DNA of 14,808 bases from Desulfobacteraceae bacterium. Its GTDB lineage: Bacteria; Desulfobacterota; Syntrophobacteria; BM002. How positions within the stretch are numbered: the first letter of the stretch is position 1; every line of letters begins with the position of its first letter. Of this stretch, positions 1 through 6,685 are shown one piece after another. Where the stretch lies: assembly GCA_002899795.1 (NCBI GenBank), contig PPDG01000057.1:1-14808 (forward strand). Reading direction: 5' to 3'. The notes under the pieces were generated by a model. The model made no database searches, had not been told where the DNA came from, and saw only the letters and a program-made list of their open reading frames with translations. Both the position numbers and the translations under genes were made by a program.

Positions 1-867
1 TCCAATGGTCTACCGCCAGCTATTGCCAAGGACGAAGATCCCTTTGATTTCTACTTTACTTCATTCGGGACGCTGTCGCATTTCAATAATGAACAATGCG
101 TCAAAATCATCGCCGACATCTGTAGACATGCGCCTGAGCATGCAATCTTTATGGGCGACTGGCTCGGCCGCTACTCCTATGAATGGCAGGACCTTTGGCA
201 CCATCCGGTAGAGGAAGAATATTTCATGGATTACCGGATATCCTACATATACCCTGAGGAGGAGAGGGCCATTGCAGACGTGGCATCTTTTCCGTTGAAG
301 CTGGTCTGCCGTGAGGAGGTTGAAAACATCATCGATAAAGCCTCACAAGAGTCGGGGATAGAGATTAAACCTCTGCTTTTCTTCGATAGATCCCTGTTCA
401 TCGGTCGCCATCTTGACACGGGCGACTACAACAAGCACTGTCCCAAATTGCGTGCTCCGGTGAATGCGCTTTTCGAGAGCTATGTCCGCACTGACCTGGA
501 AAGCCTGCTGGTGGATTTCGTTCCCAGGCAAGGGTTTGACCACCTGAATAACTTCTTTGAAATGTTCTTCATGTCATCCAATACCCTGGTCAAGCACACC
601 ATCAGCATGCTAGACGGCTACGATTACGAAACTGGCGAATTGAAGGTCATTCCTGAGATCCTTCCCTTTTATCCAAAACCTCTCAAGGAGGCCATTGACA
701 CGGTTCGCAGAGTAATGGAAGGAGTGGGCTGGGTTAAATGGGGAGACGTTCGGGCTAATGTGATCGAAACAGTTCTAGGTTATGCCCTAAGAAAGCTTGA
801 GACGGATCTGCAACCGGGGACGGGTATGGGACATGGTCTCTTCGGGATTTTTGAAATCAGGAAATAG
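1..867 (+). CDS. SAM-dependent methyltransferase (5'-truncated, probable)
   Basis: The reading frame is already open at base 1, so the gene begins upstream of the window; 288 codons are present, ending at TAG 865-867. An ATG at 151 opens a shorter frame, but the upstream codons encode protein-like sequence (SNGLPPAIAKDEDPFDFYFT, then SFGTLSHFNNEQC), so it is not the true start. The stretch FDFYFTSFGTLSHFN, followed by DWLGRYSYEWQDLW, resembles the part after the SAM-binding core in some class I methyltransferases. The glycine-rich SAM motif itself would lie outside the window and cannot be checked. The C-terminal 200 residues are mixed alpha/beta, with no membrane segments. It is followed after 131 bp by an asparagine-synthetase-like gene on the same strand, which suggests a shared small-molecule modification role. 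Substrate unknown. The methyltransferase call is family resemblance from memory; the coding call is firm. Confidence 0.6.
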   Translation, partial: SNGLPPAIAKDEDPFDFYFTSFGTLSHFNNEQCVKIIADICRHAPEHAIFMGDWLGRYSYEWQDLWHHPVEEEYFMDYRISYIYPEEERAIADVASFPLKLVCREEVENIIDKASQESGIEIKPLLFFDRSLFIGRHLDTGDYNKHCPKLRAPVNALFESYVRTDLESLLVDFVPRQGFDHLNNFFEMFFMSSNTLVKHTISMLDGYDYETGELKVIPEILPFYPKPLKEAIDTVRRVMEGVGWVKWGDVRANVIETVLGYALRKLETDLQPGTGMGHGLFGIFEIRK

Positions 868-870
868 AAC

Positions 871-897
871 CACGAAGTACACGAAGAGCACGAAAAT
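871..897. repeat. Three tandem 9-bp CACGAAGNN units
   Basis: Immediately after the stop of the upstream gene come CACGAAGTA, CACGAAGAG and CACGAAAAT in direct tandem, preceded by AAC. The unit is 9 bp with a conserved CACGAA core. Similar accCACGAAG strings recur between genes in many anaerobic bacterial genomes. There are too few units, and no spacers, for a CRISPR. The rest of the 131-bp gap (898-998) shows no gene or convincing promoter. Confidence 0.6.
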
Positions 898-998
898 TGG
901 AAATCTACAGATGATCAAACCGTGGTATAGGACGTTCGCTAAAAAGTGCCCTTGTCAAATAGTGGCGAATACTCGAAGAAGTTATTTGGGAGATTAAG

Positions 999-2522
999 AT
1001 GAGTGGTCTTGTGGTTGGCTATGGTAGTCCGGATCATGTGAAGATCGAGGAAATGTTCAAGAAGATAAGCTATCGAGGCCCTTACCTCTCGGGAATATTG
1101 ACAAATAAGAGCGCAATTATGGCCCAGAACTACCTAAGAGCGGACTGCCCCACGGCAATTCCTGACGAAGCTCGTGTTCCAATCAGCAGCTCAGCCAACG
1201 GGGGATTAAGAATCTGTTACGATGGCCAGATGGGAAACGTGGAGCAATTGGCTCGAACCTATGGAATCTCTGCTGGTCCGTTCGCGGAAGAGCGAATACT
1301 TCTACACCTGCACCAAAAGCACGGCAGCGATATGTGTGAATATTTGGATGATGCCATTTTTGCCTTCGTGATTTCCAACGGGGATGAAATATTTGCAGCC
1401 AGAGACCTGCTGGGCATCAAAACTCTCTTCTACGGACGTAGAGATAATACGCTGTATCTGGCTACTGAACTCAAAAGCCTCGCCGCTGTGACGGATGACG
1501 TCAATGAATTTCCACCTGGACATTACATGGACGGTAGTGGCAACTTGACCCGTTTTGCGGAGTTGCCGAAGACCCCACCAGAGCATTTGCACAGTGACCT
1601 CAACCAAATGGTTGAAGATATTAGAGACATCATCCAGAGGAGCCTCCAAAGCCGGGTAGACTTTACAGTGGAGACAGGTGGCTTGCTCAGTGGCGGTATG
1701 GACAGCAGTGTAATCAATTACCTGGCAAGCCAGCTCTACAAAGAGAAGTTTGGAAACGATGCCCGATTGAAGACCTTTGCTGTGGGCGTGGGAGAAAGTG
1801 AGGACATTGAAACTGCTCGCACAATGGCCAAACAAATTGATTCAGACCATCACGAGCTCATCGTGGATCTCGACCAAATACTTACAGTGCTGCCTGAAGT
1901 CATTTATTTCCTGGAATCCTTTGATCCGTCTCTGGTAAGAGGTTCAGTATCTAACTACCTCATCTCCAAATACGCCAGGGAGCGAGGCATCGACCTCCTC
2001 CTGTCTGGAGAGGGCGGAGACGAGATTTTTTGCGGATATATATATCTCAAGGACTTCCCTGCCGAAGAGCTATTTGCACGCCAGATGGAGTGTGTTGGCT
2101 TTTTGCACAATAACGCTTCTTTGAGGCTGGACCGAATGAACCACTGTAATTCCGTCAGGGTGGTGGCCCCATTGATATCAGGAGAGCTGTTTCGCTACAC
2201 CCTGGCGATTCCTGCGGAGTACAAGCAGAAGCCAGTGGGCAACGATAAGGTTGAGAAATGGATTTTCAGAAAAGCCTTTGAGCCGTTCCTGCCAGCAGCA
2301 ATCACTCAGCGAGTAAAGCAGGAGTTCTCGCAAGGCTCAGGCTCGGCTGCGGTACTGCCTAGTTATTTCGAAAACCTTATCGGTGATGATGAACTTAGTA
2401 AGGCCCAGTCCAAATACTCTATAATCCGGAGCAAAGAAGAACTCTATTATTTCCGATTATTTACAGATAACTTCGGTGACGGTCTAGCGGTGGAAACAGT
2501 TGGGCAATGGCCCAAGCTATAG
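999..2522 (+). CDS. Asparagine-synthetase-like amidotransferase with inactive glutaminase domain
   Basis: 507 residues, close to the usual size of AsnB-type enzymes. The start is set by GGGAG at 988-992, six bases before ATG. Residues 1-190 form a class II glutamine amidotransferase (Ntn) domain and about 200-500 the ATP-dependent synthetase domain. The synthetase domain keeps the PP-loop SGGMDSS (231-237), the SGEGGDEIFCGY stretch (336-347) and KQEFSQG (440-446). The glutaminase domain is degenerate: the N-terminus is MSGLVVG instead of MCGI, so the catalytic Cys2 is Ser (codon AGT). The FNGE motif reads YDGQ (74-77), and the later Asp position appears to be Glu. In the synthetase domain the usual VEARVPF stretch reads VRVVAPL (386-392), replacing the Glu thought to act as general base in E. 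coli AsnB. By inference it uses free ammonia or another nucleophile, possibly on a substrate other than aspartate. Residue equivalences are aligned from memory. Confidence 0.85.
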   Translation: MSGLVVGYGSPDHVKIEEMFKKISYRGPYLSGILTNKSAIMAQNYLRADCPTAIPDEARVPISSSANGGLRICYDGQMGNVEQLARTYGISAGPFAEERILLHLHQKHGSDMCEYLDDAIFAFVISNGDEIFAARDLLGIKTLFYGRRDNTLYLATELKSLAAVTDDVNEFPPGHYMDGSGNLTRFAELPKTPPEHLHSDLNQMVEDIRDIIQRSLQSRVDFTVETGGLLSGGMDSSVINYLASQLYKEKFGNDARLKTFAVGVGESEDIETARTMAKQIDSDHHELIVDLDQILTVLPEVIYFLESFDPSLVRGSVSNYLISKYARERGIDLLLSGEGGDEIFCGYIYLKDFPAEELFARQMECVGFLHNNASLRLDRMNHCNSVRVVAPLISGELFRYTLAIPAEYKQKPVGNDKVEKWIFRKAFEPFLPAAITQRVKQEFSQGSGSAAVLPSYFENLIGDDELSKAQSKYSIIRSKEELYYFRLFTDNFGDGLAVETVGQWPKL

Positions 2523-2532
2523 AGTGAGGCAC

Positions 2533-2599
2533 AGGGCATAAGGCGCAAGGCTCACGGCTCCAGAAGCATTCTTACCTTATGCCTTGCGCCTTGTGCCTT
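2533..2599. terminator. 19-bp hairpin between convergent genes (AAGGC repeat type)
   Basis: Bases 2533-2551 pair with 2581-2599 over 19 positions, 17 Watson-Crick and 2 G-T wobble; the inner 12 bp (AAGGCGCAAGGC / GCCTTGCGCCTT) are perfect. The loop is 29 nt. It lies between the stop of the asparagine-synthetase-like gene (2522) and the stop of the minus-strand corrinoid activator gene (2608), the expected place for a bidirectional terminator. No T-tract follows on either strand, so it may be an extragenic repeat or RNA 3'-end stabiliser rather than a strong intrinsic terminator. The arms are themselves built from repeated AAGGCRYA units. Confidence 0.55.
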
Positions 2600-2607
2600 A
2601 AGCCTAT

Positions 2608-4536
2608 CTACCAGAGATTTTCTTCTGGGAAATTCAGACTTTCAACGAAGTACTCATTGAAGTCGAGGTGGGTGGAGAGCTCGATGTGCTCGATGGAGTG
2701 GGCCAGCTCATTGGCCTTCTGCCAGTAAGCCTTAGATAACAGCACCATGGAAGCGCCTGTGCTGGCAGCATTGCCGAGAGACTGGACGATGTCCGGTTTT
2801 ACGCTGGGAATGAGACCGATGCGCATGGCACTGAGGGGGTGAACGTAATTTCCGAGGGCACCGGCTAGATAGACACGGTCAATGCCATCCACCCCAATAC
2901 CCATTTCATCCATCAGGGTTCTGATGCCGGCTGCAACAGCACCCTTGGCGAGCTGGAGTTCACGAATGTCCTGTTGGGTGAGATAAATCGGTCTACCATC
3001 GAAACTCTCATCCGGTCCTGCCACCAAAAAGTCATAGATCCCTGATCTTTCAATGACTCTCGATCCTGGGATATCGTTTGCATTTTCGAGGTCAGGTTGG
3101 ATCAAACCCTCATGATCGACGATGCCGGTGTGCAACAGCACTGCTGCCAGATCAACCAGGCCGCTCCCACAGATTCCCTTGGGTTTGATGTTCGATATGA
3201 CTCTGCACGAAAAGTCGCCATTTCCTGAACTGACACCCTCTACCGCTCCAGACCTGGCAATCATCCCCTGGGAGATTTTCGCACCCTCAAGGGCGGGACC
3301 TGCCGCTGCCGAACAGGTCAGCAAGCGCTTGCGGTTGCCGAGAAAAATCTCCCCGTTGGTACCTAAATCCATACCCAAAATCATCAAATCGTCCTGCTCT
3401 GCGGCGCCAGAAGCAAGGACGGCGCTGATTAAGTCTCCGCCAATGTAGCCGGATCTAGTAGGCATCACGTAGAGGAGGGCCTCAGGGTGTACCTCGAGAC
3501 CCACATCTCCTGCTTTCACGATCATGCCATCTGTGGAAACGGGATTGAAAGGTGCTTGCGCGATGCCCCTGGGATCCAAACTCAACAATAGATGCTGCAT
3601 GGTAGTATTTCCCGCAGCAACTCCGATGAAAATGTCCTCCGGTTGTAACCCGCCGACATACAAAAGACGTTTTGTGATGCGGTTCAAATCTTTTATCAGA
3701 AGTTCGTTTAGACGTTGAAGGCCCTCTGAATTTTCTTTGACGTACTGCAGACGGCTGATGACGTTCGAACCGTACTTACTTTGGCTGTTGAGACGAGAGA
3801 TGGCGGCGACCTCATTTCCGTCGAGCAAGCTGATAAGCTTACCCACCAAAGTGCTCGTACCTAGATCAAAGACCAATCCGTAGCGGCGGCCCCCCTCCTC
3901 CCGCGGCTGCCAGGCAATCAGAGATTTTCCGTGAAGCACTGCAGCTCCGTGAAACTGTGTTTTTGCCAGCATGTTGGGCAGGGAGCGAAGGCAGTTGAGT
4001 GGGGCAGTCAAATCGTCATAGTTAGGTCCCATTGCCAGTCTGATCCGCTCTAAATCAGCAAGTCCTCCATTGTGAGCGTCCGAGGGCAAGTTAACCAACT
4101 GCTTTTCCAGCAGAGGATCGAGATAGAAAAGTGGCCTCCGGCCCGTTTTAAGAATCTGATAATAGGTATCCTCGGTCTCAGGCTCTCCGACATAGATGGT
4201 GAACTCCTTCTTAATCTTGGTGCGGCACGCCAGCCGGACACCCGCCTTGAGCTCATCTGCGTCGAGCAGTTCTTGTGCCTCTGTGGAAGGCGGACCAATG
4301 GCAGAAAGGATCTTCACTTTACACTTGCCGCACTGCCCTAAGCCACCGCAGTCCCCTTCCAATTCCACATCCGTCTTTTGGAGAGCCTCTAAGATGGTCT
4401 TTCCCCGACGCACCTTCAACCAGAGGTCATCGGGCAAGACTTTGAGCCAAACGTGCTTCCTTTTCTGTTTTCTTTCAGGGGGTAAGGCAAAAGAACGCCG
4501 TCTCTTTTTTTTCTTTTTGTTCTTAGGCTTTTTCAT
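2608..4536 (-). CDS. RACo-type corrinoid activation protein ([2Fe-2S] ferredoxin + ASKHA/DUF4445)
   Basis: 642 residues, typical for reductive activators of corrinoid proteins. After a very basic tail (residues 1-28), a plant-type ferredoxin domain spans about 29-120, with ligands Cys63, Cys69, Cys72 and Cys104 (C-x5-C-x2-C-x31-C). The C-terminal ASKHA ATPase fold follows, with phosphate-binding stretches VFDLGTSTLVGKL (222-234) and GMDLGTNGEIFLG (388-400), then SAAAGPALEGAKIS (409-422). Known role of the family: ATP-driven one-electron reduction of inactive Co(II) corrinoid to Co(I). It is the last gene of the methyltransferase operon, 61 bp after the DUF1638 gene, so its client is presumably the MttC-like protein encoded upstream. 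A weak AGGA lies 9 nt before the start. The lysine-rich N-terminus, encoded partly by an A8 run (4505-4512 on the plus strand as T8), is unusual. Confidence 0.92.
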   Translation of the reverse strand: MKKPKNKKKKKRRRSFALPPERKQKRKHVWLKVLPDDLWLKVRRGKTILEALQKTDVELEGDCGGLGQCGKCKVKILSAIGPPSTEAQELLDADELKAGVRLACRTKIKKEFTIYVGEPETEDTYYQILKTGRRPLFYLDPLLEKQLVNLPSDAHNGGLADLERIRLAMGPNYDDLTAPLNCLRSLPNMLAKTQFHGAAVLHGKSLIAWQPREEGGRRYGLVFDLGTSTLVGKLISLLDGNEVAAISRLNSQSKYGSNVISRLQYVKENSEGLQRLNELLIKDLNRITKRLLYVGGLQPEDIFIGVAAGNTTMQHLLLSLDPRGIAQAPFNPVSTDGMIVKAGDVGLEVHPEALLYVMPTRSGYIGGDLISAVLASGAAEQDDLMILGMDLGTNGEIFLGNRKRLLTCSAAAGPALEGAKISQGMIARSGAVEGVSSGNGDFSCRVISNIKPKGICGSGLVDLAAVLLHTGIVDHEGLIQPDLENANDIPGSRVIERSGIYDFLVAGPDESFDGRPIYLTQQDIRELQLAKGAVAAGIRTLMDEMGIGVDGIDRVYLAGALGNYVHPLSAMRIGLIPSVKPDIVQSLGNAASTGASMVLLSKAYWQKANELAHSIEHIELSTHLDFNEYFVESLNFPEENLW

Positions 4537-4593
4537 CTTTGCTGGTCCTATGCTAGCTCCAGCCAGCTACACTCTCCAACTGTACAGCTTCAC

Positions 4594-4610
4594 CGACTTA
4601 GAATAAGTCG
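4594..4610 (-). promoter_or_regulatory. Small perfect hairpin at the DUF1638 stop codon
   Basis: CGACTTA (4594-4600) and TAAGTCG (4604-4610) form a perfect 7-bp stem with a 3-nt loop. It spans the TAA stop of the DUF1638 gene (4598-4600) and sits just before the 61-bp gap to the activator gene. There is no following U-run on the minus strand, so it is more likely an mRNA-stability or partial attenuation element than a terminator. Role inferred from position only. Confidence 0.35.
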
Positions 4611-5176
4611 TTGAGTATTTTTTTCAAGTGCGAATAATCCGCATCCCGAATCTCTAAGGATAGTTGCAAGAATGTAGCCAGTTCATTGGCTTTGGACAAC
4701 AAATCAGGATCTGACGGCTGTCTCAGATATACTATTCTCTCGTAGTGTTCAAAAAACGATTTTCTCATTTCTTCGTCATGGAGTTCGAGTGGTTCCAGGC
4801 AGTATTCCTCGAAATTCAGAATGAGGTCTCTTTCCAGAAAATAGGTGCCTGGCATCTCGTTAATGATATTCTCGTACTGTTCACTGCCAAGGAGCATCTC
4901 AAAACAGTGAAACCCTTGGACTTTAGTCACCCCTTGGTGTCTGCAGAAGTCATCGATGTCAGGAAAACAGGTCCCGTAAAGGCAGAGGATGCGTTCGTTT
5001 CTTTGTCTGGCTGAGGTGATTGTCTCTGACAGCTGCCTTCTTAAGTCTTGCGGCCTCAAGTGTAGGTTGGACGGAAGGTAACAAGAACGCACGCGAGGGT
5101 ATCTCTCTTCCACCCCCAGGTGCTCCAAGGTTGGCCTGAATACACCACATGCAATGAGTCTTGTCGATGGGCGCAT
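4598..5176 (-). CDS. DUF1638 family protein
   Basis: 192 residues, soluble, no signal peptide or membrane segment. The pattern LIACGVF (7-13), CLYGTC (65-70), GFHCFEMLLGS (88-98) and MPGTYFLERD (108-117) matches my recollection of the DUF1638 family, including cysteines at 10, 70 and 91 that could bind a metal or thiol ligand. The function of DUF1638 is not established. Members are known next to corrinoid methyltransferase genes of the MttB type, and here the gene lies between mttB-like 1 (57 bp upstream) and the RACo gene (61 bp downstream) on the same strand, so a role in corrinoid or methyl-group handling is a context inference. The GAGGGG upstream is 14 nt from the ATG, a weak ribosome site, so expression may depend on translation from the upstream gene. 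The start fits the family N-terminus. Confidence 0.8.
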   Translation of the reverse strand: MRPSTRLIACGVFRPTLEHLGVEERYPRVRSCYLPSNLHLRPQDLRRQLSETITSARQRNERILCLYGTCFPDIDDFCRHQGVTKVQGFHCFEMLLGSEQYENIINEMPGTYFLERDLILNFEEYCLEPLELHDEEMRKSFFEHYERIVYLRQPSDPDLLSKANELATFLQLSLEIRDADYSHLKKILNDLF

Positions 5177-5233
5177 CTATTTTCGTTTCGCCCCTCTTTA
5201 TCATTGTTTTCAAATAGTAGTTTAATATGTAGT

Positions 5234-6670
5234 TTAGAGATTTTGAATACCAGAGAACTTCTTTTTTATTTCAAGAATCAAATCCGTATCCAACAACCCC
5301 TCTCTGCCATCGTCCAGAATTTCATCGACCAGATCGTTGGCGCGGCTTAACATGCTGGGCCTGCCTCTCTCCTCCCATATATCGAAGTTACAGCGAACAC
5401 CCAGATCAGGATAGAAGAATTCCTCCTTCATGTGCTCGATGGTGTGATCTTCCATAACATAATTTCCTCCCGGGCCGACTTTTTCAATCACATCGAAACC
5501 GAGAGTACTTTCGTTCACGCTGATACCCGAAAGGATCCTGTTGATCATTCCAATGATCTCATTATCTATCACGTACTGTTCGTAGGAAATCGAATTCCCT
5601 GAATCCAACATCCCAGCTGCCAAATGAATGAGATCCGCTCCATTCATGGCAACCATCAAGTTAGAAAAAGTTTTTTCACAGCCAGACTGAATGTCAGGCC
5701 TCTTGGCCTCAGTAACGCCACCCGAGGCGTAAATGGGGAAATCATAAAGTTTCGCCAGTTGTACTGCAGCTCCATTCATTATTGCCATTTCAACGGAGCC
5801 CATGGTGTATTCCATATGTCGCATATCCATGGTGCTGGGCACAGCCCCATAGAGTACCTTCGCCCCGGGGGCGCATACCTGGGTGATAGCTACACCCGCC
5901 AACGCCTCCGCATGCATTTGGCATAAGGTACCTGCCAGGGTAGCCGGCGCGGTGGCACCAGAGATGGGTGCCGGTGCACAGGTGACAGGGATGCCGCTGG
6001 TGCCACAGATATTGAGAATCTTCAGCGTGTTAGCGTCAATGGTAAGGGGGCTTATGGGATTGCTTATTACCGAAACGAAGGGTTTTTCTCGAAGCTCTTC
6101 TTCTCCTCCCGCAATGAGTTGTGCAAGTTCCCACATTTGTTTAACACCCTCTGCATCATCACAGCCTCCCATTACATGTTTGGAGGTGAAGTTGAGGGCG
6201 TGATAGAAATCGTTGAGATGGTAGTATTGAGGCTTCAAGTCATGTGCCTGACAAGCAATAATGTAGAGACTTATATTCTCCAGTTGATTCACCAGAGTGG
6301 CGGTGTGAGCCACATCCCTCAGCATGGTGAGACGGTAACCGCCAGTGCCCATATCGAGGATACGAAATACTCGGCCTCCATTAGCGAAATGCACCATTTC
6401 CTCTCCGAGATGCACATCGTTTTTTCCGTCTCGAGAATAGAGAACGAACTGAGAGGGGGCCCGAGCCAAGACTTCATCCAACCAAGCGGCCTCAAATCGC
6501 ACTTTCTGGTCGCCCTGGTCAATAATGGCCCCTGCCGCCTTAAGTATATCGAGATAGTTTTGTTCGAGTATTCTGATCCCCACACGCTCCAATATCCGGC
6601 GGGACGTCTGGTCTATCTTTCTTACATCTTCAGGCGAAAGTGACCTGTATGGTGGTAAACGCATTGGCAT
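5234..6670 (-). CDS. MttB-superfamily (non-pyrrolysine) methyltransferase, paralogue 1
   Basis: 478 residues, the full length of the trimethylamine methyltransferase family (COG5598/MttB). Visible family stretches are KPFVSVISNPISPL (196-209), SGATAPATLAGTL (237-249), GGVTEAKRPDIQSGCEKTF (317-335), MLDSGNSISYEQ (354-365) and EDHTIEHMKEEFFYP (407-421). The frame has no internal TAG, so no pyrrolysine: it belongs to the Pyl-free branch whose characterised members (MtgB and relatives) demethylate quaternary amines such as glycine betaine, proline betaine or carnitine, moving CH3 to Co(I) of a cognate corrinoid protein. Cytoplasmic. It starts 15 bp after the stop of paralogue 2, with GAGGACGGGG overlapping that stop as the ribosome site; a second ATG two codons later (6664) is possible. 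Identity with paralogue 2 is visibly low. Exact substrate cannot be read from sequence. Confidence 0.93.
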   Translation of the reverse strand: MPMRLPPYRSLSPEDVRKIDQTSRRILERVGIRILEQNYLDILKAAGAIIDQGDQKVRFEAAWLDEVLARAPSQFVLYSRDGKNDVHLGEEMVHFANGGRVFRILDMGTGGYRLTMLRDVAHTATLVNQLENISLYIIACQAHDLKPQYYHLNDFYHALNFTSKHVMGGCDDAEGVKQMWELAQLIAGGEEELREKPFVSVISNPISPLTIDANTLKILNICGTSGIPVTCAPAPISGATAPATLAGTLCQMHAEALAGVAITQVCAPGAKVLYGAVPSTMDMRHMEYTMGSVEMAIMNGAAVQLAKLYDFPIYASGGVTEAKRPDIQSGCEKTFSNLMVAMNGADLIHLAAGMLDSGNSISYEQYVIDNEIIGMINRILSGISVNESTLGFDVIEKVGPGGNYVMEDHTIEHMKEEFFYPDLGVRCNFDIWEERGRPSMLSRANDLVDEILDDGREGLLDTDLILEIKKKFSGIQNL

Positions 6671-6685
6671 GGTGAAGCCCCGTCC

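Noticed and set aside
871..897. CACGAAG repeats as a CRISPR remnant
   Set aside because: Units are 9 bp and directly adjacent, with no spacers and no cas genes.
1302..1835. Long open frame on the minus strand inside the asparagine-synthetase-like gene
   Set aside because: No family resemblance or ribosome site, and it lies entirely within a gene with clear catalytic motifs on the other strand.
4505..4512. Programmed frameshift at the A8 run in the activator gene
   Set aside because: The downstream frame is already in phase with the ATG, and no alternative product or stimulatory structure is evident; kept only as a remark on the basic tail.
6119..6643. 174-codon plus-strand frame opposite the MttB-like paralogue 1
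   Set aside because: It is an antisense shadow of a conserved gene, without recognisable domains or a ribosome site.
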